Source of the DNA: Allomyces arbusculus
Lineage: Eukaryota > Blastocladiomycota > Blastocladiomycetes > Blastocladiales > Blastocladiaceae
Reading direction: 5' to 3'
DNA length: 64,000 nt
Assembly: GCA_027604705.1 (NCBI GenBank)
Contig: JADHYV010000002.1
Location: forward strand, 744,001-808,000
Below the pieces are notes generated by a model that saw nothing but the letters and a program-made list of their open reading frames with translations, was not told where the DNA came from and ran no database searches. Position numbers and translations under genes: made by a program. This document shows, piece by piece, positions 19,990-30,800 of the stretch (positions within the stretch are counted from its first letter, which is position 1; every line of letters begins with the position of its first letter).

Positions 19990-21711
19990 CTACTTTTTCT
20001 TCTTCTTGCCACTCTTGCCGCCCTTTTTCTTCTTCTCCTTCTGCAAAAGGCGACAAGAGGCTCTCGTCAGTGCAACGCTCAAAGACCAGGATCAGTCGGG
20101 TCGCAAGGCGTACCTGCTCCTTGAGCGCCTTGCGGATGCGGAACCCTCGCCACGCGGCTTGAATCAACGTCGCGCACCTGGCCTTGCGTTGCCGTTCGGC
20201 CTCCTGCATCGCGCGAATTGCCTCCATCCGCTGCCGCTCGTCCTGCAACCGCTTCGACTCGCGCTCCAACTCCTCGTACCGCTGTTGTAAGTCATCGAGC
20301 TGCGCCTTTTCCTCGGTATAGATGGCGGAAATGTCGTCGAGCTCGCTCTGCTTCTCGTCCATGTCCTGATCGTATTTCTGGATCCACGCATCGACTTCGC
20401 TCTCCACCTTGAACTTGCGCTTGCGCAGCGCGAGTTCCTCCTCCTTGTGCGCGGCGAGTTGGGTCGTAAGTCGCGCCTGGAGGGCCTTGATTTCAGTCTG
20501 TAAGGCGAGCTCGTGCTCCGAGAATTGCGTATGCTCACCCTCCTCCTTGGCTTTCGTGCGCTGCTCGAGCTTGCGCGCCACGTCCTCGGCCGACTGCTTG
20601 ATGTCCTTAAGCTCGTCTAGCGCGCGGCCGAGCTCGAGGTGAGCATCCACCATCCGGCAACGAAAATGGGCGACAGCAAAAAACGCACCCTTGAGCTTGC
20701 GAATCACCTCGTTCTTGGCGCTGATCTCCGTGACGCGCTCGCGCTTGGCCTTGTCAAGCAAGATCTTGACGTTCTCCACCTCGGCACGCGCCTATTTCAC
20801 ATCCACCACACCCGATTCAGCACCGCCCAGTCGCACCTTGCACCACTTCCCACGTCGACGACGCACCTTCTTCTCCCTCTCCACGACTTTCGCCAACTCC
20901 AGCTTCTTACACTCCTCGTCGTGCGCTGACCGCGTCAGTTTCTCTAGCGTTAGCCACTTGGTCGAGACGAGCAACTGCTTGAACAAGTCGAGCCGCTGCA
21001 AGACACTCGGCGGGAACGGGCCCGCATTCGTGTCATGCGCCGTATAGAGCATCAATTCTTGCCGTTTTTCGGGATGGTGGAGAAACAGTCGCGCGAGCGA
21101 CCGTGCGGATTGGTGCAGGGCCTCGACGGCGGCCGATTGGTCACTGGACGTCTAGAGAACGGGAAAGAGGCAGGCCCACTGCCGCGGTGGGCGGGCGGAG
21201 ACGTGAGTTCGGGATGTTGCGAGTAGGAGTCAGGGATCCGTCGGGGAGTACCGTGGCATCGAGTGTGCGCTTGAGCGTATTATAGTTCTGCATCACACAC
21301 CGAACGTCGTCAGTGCAAGCTGCTCGCGTTTCTGCACCAAGAGCCACCGGCCGACAGTACGTCAATCTCGGTCGCGACCTCCTTGCCTAGCATATTCACA
21401 GCGCGCCGGTCGACAACGGGCGGTAACGAAAACAGAGTCTCGAGTTTGCCAATCGCTTCGTTGAGCACCGCCAGGATGCGCTGCGCGTGCACGTCTGTCA
21501 GCGACGGCATGTCGCCTGGTGCGGGACTTGCTGAGGATTCAGGCGGTGCTGGGCCCGCTGATACCGCTGCCATGGTAGCATTCGGCGTGCGGGAGCGCAG
21601 CGCGCCGACACCGCCATTGGACGCCCCGGCGGTGCCGGCGGAAATGCTGCCACGGTGGATCGGCGGAAGCGCGAATGCGCCTGGCGCAGGGGAGGTGGAC
21701 TGCGTGGCCAT
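19990..21711 (-). CDS. DRC10: dynein regulatory complex protein 10 (IQCD)
   Basis: Subunit of the nexin-dynein regulatory complex linking axonemal doublets. Exons 21711-21361, 21287-21252, 21151-20867, 20791-20114 and 20040-19990 close in phase to 466 residues (human IQCD about 449). The N-terminal block VHAQRILAVLNEAIGKLE matches the DRC10 start and separates it from DRC9. A long coiled coil follows, with ALRKRKFKVESEVDAWIQ and KYDQDMDEKQSELDD. The single IQ motif is ATLIQAAWRGFRIRKALKE, and the protein ends in a Lys/Gly-rich tail. A 56-nt intron-like stretch (20633-20688, GTGCGT...GAG) inside exon 4 was kept as coding, because removing it breaks the frame. It is convergent with EME1. Confidence 0.9.
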
Positions 21712-22220
21712 GGTGAGGGTCGGAATTGGAGGTGCGCCAGGGGCCGGCCCAGAGTCGCCGGTCGCGGACTTGGTGGAGCGCGTCGGCAGCGAGCCTGACG
21801 CAGCGGTCCGAGGTCGGGCGGCAGGTCGACGAAGCGATCTCGACGGATTGCAGCAAGTGATCGGCAGCCGAAAGGTAGTGGAGAAGCAAGAGTCCAACGG
21901 ATCGACAGCGGCGGCTCGAATGAATTTAGGCCAAGAGGAGGATCAAATCATGTGTAGTCGACCAGACCGCGTCAACAGCAGCAAAGGGCAAAAATCGATG
22001 GCCTGAGCCTTTGTCGCGGCCAACTCCACTTCGGCTCGCGAAGAAGCCAAAAAAATAAGCGGGAGCAAGTTATAGTTTATTCAGCACAAGAAAGGGTAAA
22101 GTGGGATGATTGAGGTGGCGGCCTGCTCGCGGTGATTAGACGCTGGAACGAAAACGGGTGCATGGAACGGGTTCAAGAGACGATATGATGCGGAGACGAG
22201 GATATCGCAAACGAGATCGC
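21712..22220. other. intergenic region upstream of DRC10
   Basis: About 510 bp between the DRC10 start and the 3' end of the next minus-strand gene. A short AT-rich part lies at about 22040-22085. No coding signal was seen beyond upstream extensions of the DRC10 frame. Confidence 0.4.
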
Positions 22221-23298
22221 CTACACAAACGTCTGGCCAAGCGGATGCGCAAAAGCAGCGGGTCCCGAGTGCCAAGCAGCGGGCGGCAAGTGAACCGGTT
22301 GCGGCGCGATGGGCCCGGCCTGAGTGAGCGCCGGTGCCGACGCGACAAGACTCGAGTGCGGGAACACGCCGGAATACGCCATATACACGCCCCCACCGAC
22401 CGATCCGCATGACGGGGCCATTGGGTTCTGGCACCACGCCGACGCCTGCGAGTGCATCGAGCTCGTCTTCGCCGTGCGCGAATGGTGGCGCATGGGGAAC
22501 GGCGACGCCGATCGGCTCCCGGGTGCGTCCTTCAGCGTGGCCGTGCTGGTCGGCGACGGCAGCGTCGGCTCTAGTCCCATGTACGATACGTCCGGGACGG
22601 CGAGCGGCGCCGGCGTGCGCGTCGAGCGCATGCGACTCGACGGAAGTGGACCGCTGCGAGAGCGCGGCAATGAGCGCATTGCCTTGTTTGGGCCCGGGAC
22701 CGCATCGAGCCAGCGAGAGACCACGGCCTTATCGCCGCCACTCGCGTCGATCAGTGCGGCACCGACGCGGTTGCGATGGAGCGGGGGGTGGCGATTGGCG
22801 CGACTGGAAATCACGTCGGCAGCCGTCGACCACCGCGCGGCTTCTTGCGCGCTCGGCCGGCGCTTGTGCGGGTCGTGGCGAGACTGCTTGACGTGCGCCG
22901 CGGGCACGGGTGCAATCAGCTTGTTCGAGCAAATGGCAGGGTGCATCGGTTTCGCGGGCTCCAGCTGCGTCTTGAAGGGGACGTCCAGTATTGGTCGCGC
23001 GGGCGCCTTTTCCACGTCAAGCGTCGTCGATGCCATGGTCTGATCGGCCGGACTTGGCTGGCGAACCCACCAGACGAGCCCGCTGACCGCGCCAAACGCG
23101 ACAGCCGCAATGACCAGGACGCCAAACGCGAGGAGCGGTGCGGGAACACTCGACATGGTGGCCGTGCCGGCGGTGGGCGCGGCGGTTGCTGGTTCTGCCA
23201 CATCCAGTCTAGTAGGTCGATTCCATTTCGCGTCAGCCGGCGATGGTCGATGAGGATTGGGACTGCCACGGCGTAACACAGCCGATGCGTACGGCATG
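22221..23298 (-). CDS. unknown protein with one transmembrane helix
   Basis: Unspliced ORF; ATGs at 23298 and 23156 are both possible starts. The second gives MSSVPAPLLAFGVLVIAAVA directly as a signal-anchor-like helix (about 26 hydrophobic residues ending in LVWWVRQ). The first adds 47 polar residues ahead of it. After the helix come about 290 low-complexity Ala/Pro/Ser/Arg-rich residues with no recognised domain; the last 60 are more hydrophobic and Pro/Ala-rich. Third-position GC content resembles neighbouring real genes, and no overlapping frame is longer. Family, topology and function are unknown. Confidence 0.5.
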
Positions 23299-24414
23299 TC
23301 GAAGGGTGGCTCGGCGAGTTGTTGCAATCAAGTTCAATGAATGAATTGAAGCCTGGGCAAATGAAATTGGTCGGTGGCGCAAATTCTGGTCGTGGTGATG
23401 GTTGTCGTAGAAGAATAAGTTGGTCGAATGCCCGGCAAGAGCACACGAGCCGGTGTCGGTGTCTGATCTGGGCTGGGTTGATGATGGTCGACCTCAAGGG
23501 AAATGGGGCCGTTCGAGCGTCCGGTGCGTAAGATGTGGGGGGTCGTGGGTGGAAAACAGGCGCGTCCGGTCGGTGGGAGCACGCACCAACAAGGCGGCCG
23601 CCCAACTTCACATGTCTCGGCTCCCTGGCGCCGTTTCTCACCGCACATCGTGCGCGGTGCTTGGCGTCTGCGCCGTCACTTTGCATCAAACTTTGATGTG
23701 GGAGGATGGTCACCCTTTGCGCCCTCATGTCAGAGCGACGGCCTTTCCTTCGTTTGCTCACGGCGGCCAGACAGCTTTCATGGTGCGCCGTCTTGGCCGA
23801 CAACTAGGTGAAGGTTGGGGGCGGGGGAAGGTGTAACTAAGTGATCAAAGCGTCCTTCCGCGATCGCCTGAGCCTCACATGTGCGACCTCGGTCGCAACA
23901 GGTCACGCGATCTGGACGCCCTCTGTCGGCAGATCAGGCCCCAAGTGGCCGACCACAAACCACCGTGCTCTCGCTCCCCACCGCCGTTGATCGTCTTCAC
24001 CAATTCACGACTTTGAGTGCCGCTGACGCCGCTTCGCTCTGGAATTGGTACGATTCTCGCCCTGGTCCCTTCCGCTAGCCTTCGTTCGACACGCCAGAGG
24101 TCACCGAACCTGCTGGTCGCTGCACCATGCACGCCGAGCAGCGTTCGTGGCCGTTGATGCATCATCAATCAAACTAGAGTTTCCGATCAGCATGACGGAC
24201 ATCTTTTTCTGTACCTGAGGCCCCTTAGGCGTGTCGAATTGTTGGCGTCTTTGCAATCTGTTGCCTTCGCTGCAGTCGCTGACCTTCACTGCTCTTCCAC
24301 AGACTTGCCCTCCCTTTCTACAAGCTCCGTTTTGATGATTTTTTGGCAGTTGGCTGAGTTGGTTATGGAATACAAGCCTCTTAGTTGGGTATTCTCTGTT
24401 GCTCTTTTTTACAG
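23299..24414. other. long intergenic region upstream of DYNC2H1
   Basis: About 1.1 kb with only overlapping short ORFs on both strands and lower GC than the genes around it. It should hold the promoters of the membrane-protein gene (-) and DYNC2H1 (+), and perhaps a first DYNC2H1 exon that I could not identify. No RNA gene or repeat was recognised. Confidence 0.4.
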
Positions 24415-24843
24415 CACCATCTCTGCTCGCGCGCGGGCAAGCACCCGAAAGTGGTCAAAATTTGGGAGAAAATGCAGCCAAATTGCGGCAGATCGTGCGA
24501 AAGACCAACGCTGTGAGCGAGCAAACATATGACCGCGTTTGCTTTGCTGTTGCAGATCCCACGTCCTTGTCGACCAACGTCCACCGTGTCCACGCTGCGT
24601 CCAGCAGCTGCAGCCAGCAGCTGCAATCGCACCAGCGAACACTACCAGCATTCGCTTCTTCTGCGCCAGCGGAAACTCAAGATGCCAGTTGCAGCGACCG
24701 GCCTGGCCGGCGACATGCCGAATCCCGCGCTTTGCTCGTCGGACCTTGACGGTAATTATCGTCGCGTACCATCATGACCCGCGGCGCGCAACCACCAAGT
24801 ACAACGTCCTGACGTGCCGATCTATGAACGGTGATCGCCTTAG
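24415..24843 (+). other. probable 5' exon(s) and intron of DYNC2H1, unresolved
   Basis: A strong acceptor (T-run then ACAG) ends at 24414. The following frame gives PSLLARGQAPESGQNLGENA and then AKLRQIVRKTN, loosely like the animal dynein-2 tail segment with APMLLKDQEW. A TAG acceptor at 24841-24843 opens the first secure exon. No exact join could be found, so the N-terminal 100-150 residues remain unassigned. Confidence 0.3.
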
Positions 24844-27800
24844 ATGAGCCAATACCACCTCCCGACGCCGGGCACGCGGCGCGCGGGCCTGTTTACGAAG
24901 ACGAATGCTGCTACTGGTCGGACGCGGCCATTAACGCACCCACGGCCGCACAGCGCGACGAAGCGCGCAAGTTTATCGAGATTTTGTCGTCGATGCGCCA
25001 GGAGTTTTTGACGTTCCAGTACGGCATCGCTCTGCTTTATGATGGACGAACAGACCGGACGAATGGCTGACCTTGCGCGTGAACCCGCATCAACCAGTCT
25101 GCTTTCGCCCTTCAAGGTCTACCAGTTTGTAGATCGGTTTCGCGACATGGTCGAAGATCTCATTTTTGAGGCATTTCCGCCCGACCGCATCCCGATTCTG
25201 TGCGCTGCCATGATCGACCACGTCGTCAAGTTTGCGCACGACCAGCTGCCCAACCCACTGGTCGCCGACAATGACGACTTGCTCTTGCTGTCCGAGCGCG
25301 CCGAGCAGGCGCTCGGCGTCGTGAACCGTGCATTGGGTGCCGCACAGCCGGCACCGGCGTCATTGCGCGGCAGTAGCGCCGTCAAGACCAGTACCGGTGC
25401 TCAGCCGGCACTTCTCATCGACAAGGGCGTGCTCGTGCATTTGCGTGCCGTGGCCGCGCGGCTCGCGCAGCTCCTCGACGCCGTACGCTGTCTCGAGATT
25501 TTGCGCGAGAACAAGGTCGCGCTTGATTGCAGCCAGCTGTTTGCGCAGCTGTCGCGCGACACGCTGTTTAAGCCGGGGGGCGCGTGGGAGGTGCGTATTT
25601 GTTACCCATCTGGTCGCGAAATGGTGTCCATTTGATTCACCCGTTACTCTTCGTTTCAACAGTTGGCGTGGGACCAATGTGAGTATGAGCTGCTGGCGTT
25701 TGACGACCGGCTCGTCAAGATCGTCAAGGGCATCTTGAGTGAGAACGAGTCGCTGCTGCTCCGCAACTGGCCCAAGTACGTGAGCCTGCTGAAGCGGCCG
25801 TCGGGACGAAAGGCGCTGGGTACGTCCCGCTCTCGTTTACTGCGCAAATTTTCCTTCTCGCACAATTTTCTCATTTCCCGCTTTTTGCGCACCCAGATAC
25901 GCAGCTCAATGTCGCCCTGCGGCAGGTCGAGCACGAAGTGCGGTCCATTTTGTCACTGCTCAAGACGCCGCCCGACAGCGCCATGGACCGCCTGATTTGG
26001 ATCCACCAAATGCTCGAGCGCGTGCGTGACCACGACCTGCTCGTCTCGCGCATCGCCGCCGACCGTACCATTGGTCTCTCCACGCAATTACGCGACCTAC
26101 AGACGACGCTCGTGCAAGTCCGCGACCAGACCTTGGCCGAATGGATCGACGACGTCGAAAGCCGCCGCGGACAACTCGCGATTGGCCAGCAACTGCTTGT
26201 GCTCGACTACCACGACGGCCGGCTACACGTCATGTTCCCAGACGCGCTCGGCGTCGTGTTCCGGCAAGCGCGCCAATTACTCGCGCTCGGGTGCAAGTTG
26301 CCGCCGGCGATTATCCAGTTGGCCGAGGAAGCGCAGCGGTACTTCAAGTACGCCGTGAGCTTGCGGCAGCTCGCACACTTCTACAACTCGATTGACACCA
26401 AGATGCTTTCGTTCCACAAGCCGCTGCTGATCGACCGCGCCGTGCAATTTGAGGGCATCATTCAGCAGCAGATTGATTGGCGGCACCGCGACCAGGTTGT
26501 GCGGTTCATGGCCGCTGTCACGGCCGCGGCCAACGACTTGCAGGAGAGCAATAATCGGCTCCAGACATTGCACGCGACGTTTGTCAAGACGATCCAGGGC
26601 ATGGTCCTGATTCCGACGGCGACGCAGTGGAAGGAGGGCGTGCAAAAGATCAATGGCACGCTGGCCGGGCTGAGGTGGACGGCCGAACAGCTGTGGCCGT
26701 GGCGCAATCACTTGCAGCAGCAGCTCTACAAGGTCATACAGACCAATTATGCGCGCACCTTGGCCGAGACCAATTTGCCGGAAGTCAAGATCGACGTCGT
26801 CTTCAAGAACGGCAAGGTCACGGTGCGTCCGCCAATCGAGGAGGTCAAGGCCAAGTACTACCGCGAGCTCAAGCGGCTCATTAGCCAGCCGTTGACGCTG
26901 CCGAGTCTCATCGAGCCCGCGGCAGGCGCGAATGCTGCCGGCAGTAGCTCCTACGCTGACATATTCGACGACCACGTCGAGGACATGGCCGCCGTCTACC
27001 GTCGCGCCGAGCAAACGTTTGACGAGCTTGACAAAAAGCTGCAGACCTACACGGACTGGGTTGTGGTCGGGTGCCTGCCGGCCGACAAGCTGTTCGAGGT
27101 CGTGTCGGCGCAGTGCGTCACGATCCAGGACTGGGAGGCGCACTTCAAGACGGTCAAGCAGCGCGGGAAAGAGGCCGAGTTCTTGCCGCCGTCGTTCAAG
27201 CTCGATAACATGACGTGCTCGATCTTACCGCTCAAGGCCTCCATTGACGATTTCTTGCAGCGGCTGTTTGACGTGCTCGTCGCGTCGTTGAGCCAGAGCA
27301 TTCACGGGCACGCCAAGTGCATCCAGGAGTGTCTCAACTCCGGGCTCGAGTTGCTCGCCAAGGTACCGACGACCGTCAGCGAAATTGCGCAAGCCAAGCA
27401 GACGCACGACCGGCTACGCGTCAACGACACGCAGCACCATTTCGCGCAGATCCAGGTCAAGCAAAAGCTGCTGCGCACGGTGGCCGGGTCGGCGCCCGAC
27501 ATGTCGGACCTCGTCAATCAGTACAACCAGTTTGACGTAATGGTCAAGGGCCACGAAATCATGATCCACGACCAGTACGACCAGCTGCAGGGGCAAATCG
27601 AGTCGCGCACGACCCGGCTGCAGTCGCAGATTGGACAGCTGCACGCTGAGCTCAAGGATGACGCAGCTGCGCCCGACCAGCTGCTGGAAGCGCTGCTCGA
27701 ACTCGAGTCGCAGTCGAAGAGTCTCGTCGAGGATTGTCGCTACTTTGACATGCCCGTGCCGTCGTTTGAGCTGCTCGACGAGTGTCACGATATCATCACA

Positions 27801-30800
27801 TCGAGTCTTGCCGCGCAAAAGCTCATGGCCGAGTTCAAGCAGTCGATCCAGCCGCTGCTCGAAACGTCGCTCGTCGCAGTCCAGGTCGACGATTTCGGCA
27901 GTGCGGCGACGACGTGGCGCGAGCGTCTGGCCGACCAGCAAGTGAGCCGTACCACACTCAGTCTGCACAAGGAAATTGAGAGCCTGCTCTACCTCGCGCG
28001 CGAATGGCACGGATACTTTGCTGACATCAAGAAGTTTACAGCGCAACACTGGACCGAGCTTTGCGCGCTGCTCGGGATTGCACCGACGCAAAAAGTCCTC
28101 GTCGCGCAAGTCTTGGAGCACCTGCCGAAGCTGCAGCAGATCCGATCCCAAGTGTTTGATCTCGGGCTGCGCGCGCGTAACGAGTCAGTGATCCGCGATG
28201 CGATCCAGGACATTGAGATTTGGTCCATTTCGTTTACGCTGCCGCTCACGACGCACTCGTACGGCGGTGAGGTCGCGCTCATCAAGGAGTTCAAGGGCGT
28301 GCTCGTGGAGCTGAGCGACCAGCGCGCTGTCGTCTCGTCGCTGCTCGCAACGCCCACGGCCGGCGCATTTGGCGAGCTGCTCGCGTTTTGGGACACACGC
28401 TTGGCCGATCTCGACCAGTGTTTGCACAATCTGCAGGCTGTGCAAAAAAAGTGGGTCTACCTCGCGCCCGTCATCACGGCGCTCCCGCAGGCGCAGCAGC
28501 AAAAGTTTATCCAGGTCGATGCCATGTTCCGCGCGCTGATGCGGCAGATTGGTGCCGACCCGCGCGTGTCGCAGCTCTTGACCATGTCGCAAGTGCAGCA
28601 GCTGCCCGACGCAGTCAAGTTTTTGGAGCTGTGCCAGCGCGCCCTGCTCGCGTTTCTCGAGGAGAAGCGCAAGGCGTTTCCGCGCTTCTACTTTATTGGC
28701 GACGAGGACTTGCTCGAGATATTGTCACAGTCGGCGTTCAACCCGCTCGTCGTCCAAACGCATCTCAAGAAGCTCTTTTCCGGGCTGTCGAGTGTTGCCT
28801 TGGAGGAAGGCCGCGTCAAAGGTATTTCGAGCGTGCGCGGCGAGCATGTCCCACTGCTCGCACCCATCACAATCACGCCGGCGGTGGACGAGTGGCTGTC
28901 GGCGCTGTCGTCGGGGATCCAAGAGACGCTCGCAGCGCTGCTCAAGGAGTGTCTGCATGGGCCCGTGGGCGGCAAGGCGTACCCAGAGCAGATCACCGAC
29001 CTCGTCTACCGCATTCAAATGACGGCCAAGATCGAGCAGGCGATTCGCGACGGGACCTTGGCCGCGGTCCAGGCCAGCCTTGACACATCATCGTACGAGT
29101 CGATCTACTACCAGCGCGTTGTCAAGGAGCTCGTGGCGCAACGCGTCACGTCAGTGGACGACTTTCTCTGGCTGCGCGTCCTGCGGTACTACTACAAGGA
29201 CGGCGCGTGCCTGGTCCGATGTTTCGAGGCCGAGTTTGCCTACTCGTTCGAGTACCAGGGAAACCCGAGCAAACTCGTGCAGACGCCGTTGACCGACACG
29301 TGCTTTGCGACGCTCATGCAGGCAATGTCTGAAGGGCTGGGCGGGTGCCTCTACGGCCCGGCGGGCACGGGAAAGACGGAGAGCGTCAAGAGTCTCGGGT
29401 ACCTTTTGGGCCGTCAAGTGCTCGTGTTCAATTGCGACGAGGCGCTCGACGTGAGCTCGATCACGCGACTGTTCTGCGGCATCGTCAAGTGCGGCGCGTG
29501 GGGTTGCTTTGACGAGTTCAACCGGCTCAGTGCTGGTGTGCTCGCGGCCGTGAGTAATCTCGTCTCGACGATTCAGCAGGCGCTGCTCAAGCGGTTGCCG
29601 ACAGTACAGATTGCCGGCACGGAACTGACCGTTAATCACAGCTCCTGCCTCTTTGTCACGCTCAACCCGGCCGGCAAGCAATACAAGGGACGGCAGCAGT
29701 TGCCCAACAATCTTAAGCAGCTGTTCCGCAACATTGCCATGACGCATCCGGACGTGACCTACATTTGCCAAATCGAGCTCAAGGCTCAAGGGTTCGAGAA
29801 CACTGACGACCTCGGCAAGGTCGTCGTCGAGTTTTACGACGCGTGCCGCAAGATCTTGTCGGTTCAGTCGCACTACGACTGGGGGCTCCGTGCTCTCAAG
29901 GCCGTCCTCATGACCGCCGGGTCGCTGCGTCGCTCGGCCGGGCCCGACGTTTCGGGCAACGACGTGCTCGCCGAGGCGATGCGCGTCAGTACCGAGAGCA
30001 AGCTGACGGGGCCCGACAAGCAGGTGTTTGTGAGTCTCTTGGCGCTCTACTTTGGGTCCGAGGGCAATCGCAGCACAGCGGGCGACTTTGTGCGCGACAT
30101 GACCGAGGCTTACAAGCAGCTCGGGCTCACGCCGCTCGACTGGCAAATCCAGGCCGGGTTCCAGCTCCACACGTCATGTGCGCAGCGCATGGGCGTGTGC
30201 ATTGTTGGCCCGCCGCGATCGGGCAAGGTGACACTCGTCAAGCTAGTCGCAGCGGCGTGGAATTTGCAACAGCGGCCAACCAAGGTCACGATTGTGTCGC
30301 CCAAGGCGCTGAACCGGAACCGATTGCTCGGGTTCATGGACGCCGACACGCGCGAGTGGCACGATGGTGTGGTCACGCTGTCATCGCGCAACACACTGGC
30401 CGCGGCCGAGACGCACCACCTGATTCTGTTCGACGGCGACGTGGACCCCGAGTGGATCGAAGCGCTCAACTCGGTGCTCGACGATAACCGCCTTTTGACA
30501 ATGCCGAACGGCGAGCGCATCAAGTTTGAGAACAACGTTAACTTCATCTTCACGACGCACTCGCTCGCGTACGCGTCGCCGGCCACAGTCAGTCGCATGG
30601 CGATCGTGCACATTGACCATTCGATCGCGCGTGTCGAGGATGCACCGTCGGCGCCGAGTCATCAGCTGGTCGTCGGCGGTCTGGGCAGTGGCCGCAAGCG
30701 CCGTATTCGTGAGAGCCTGACGGACGCGATCTGGGTCCAGGCCACGCAGGAAACAACGTCAGAGCACCTGGTCTCGGCGCTCCTTCAGGGGTGCACCCTT

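Noticed and set aside
23334-23836. Overlapping ORFs of 100-295 residues upstream of the unknown membrane protein
   Set aside because: They overlap each other on both strands, lack splice sites and domains, and lie in sequence with lower coding character.
29151-30170. 339-residue open frame on the minus strand inside the IFT dynein gene
   Set aside because: Antisense shadow of a GC-rich coding exon; no domain, and the plus strand encodes AAA1-AAA2 of the motor.
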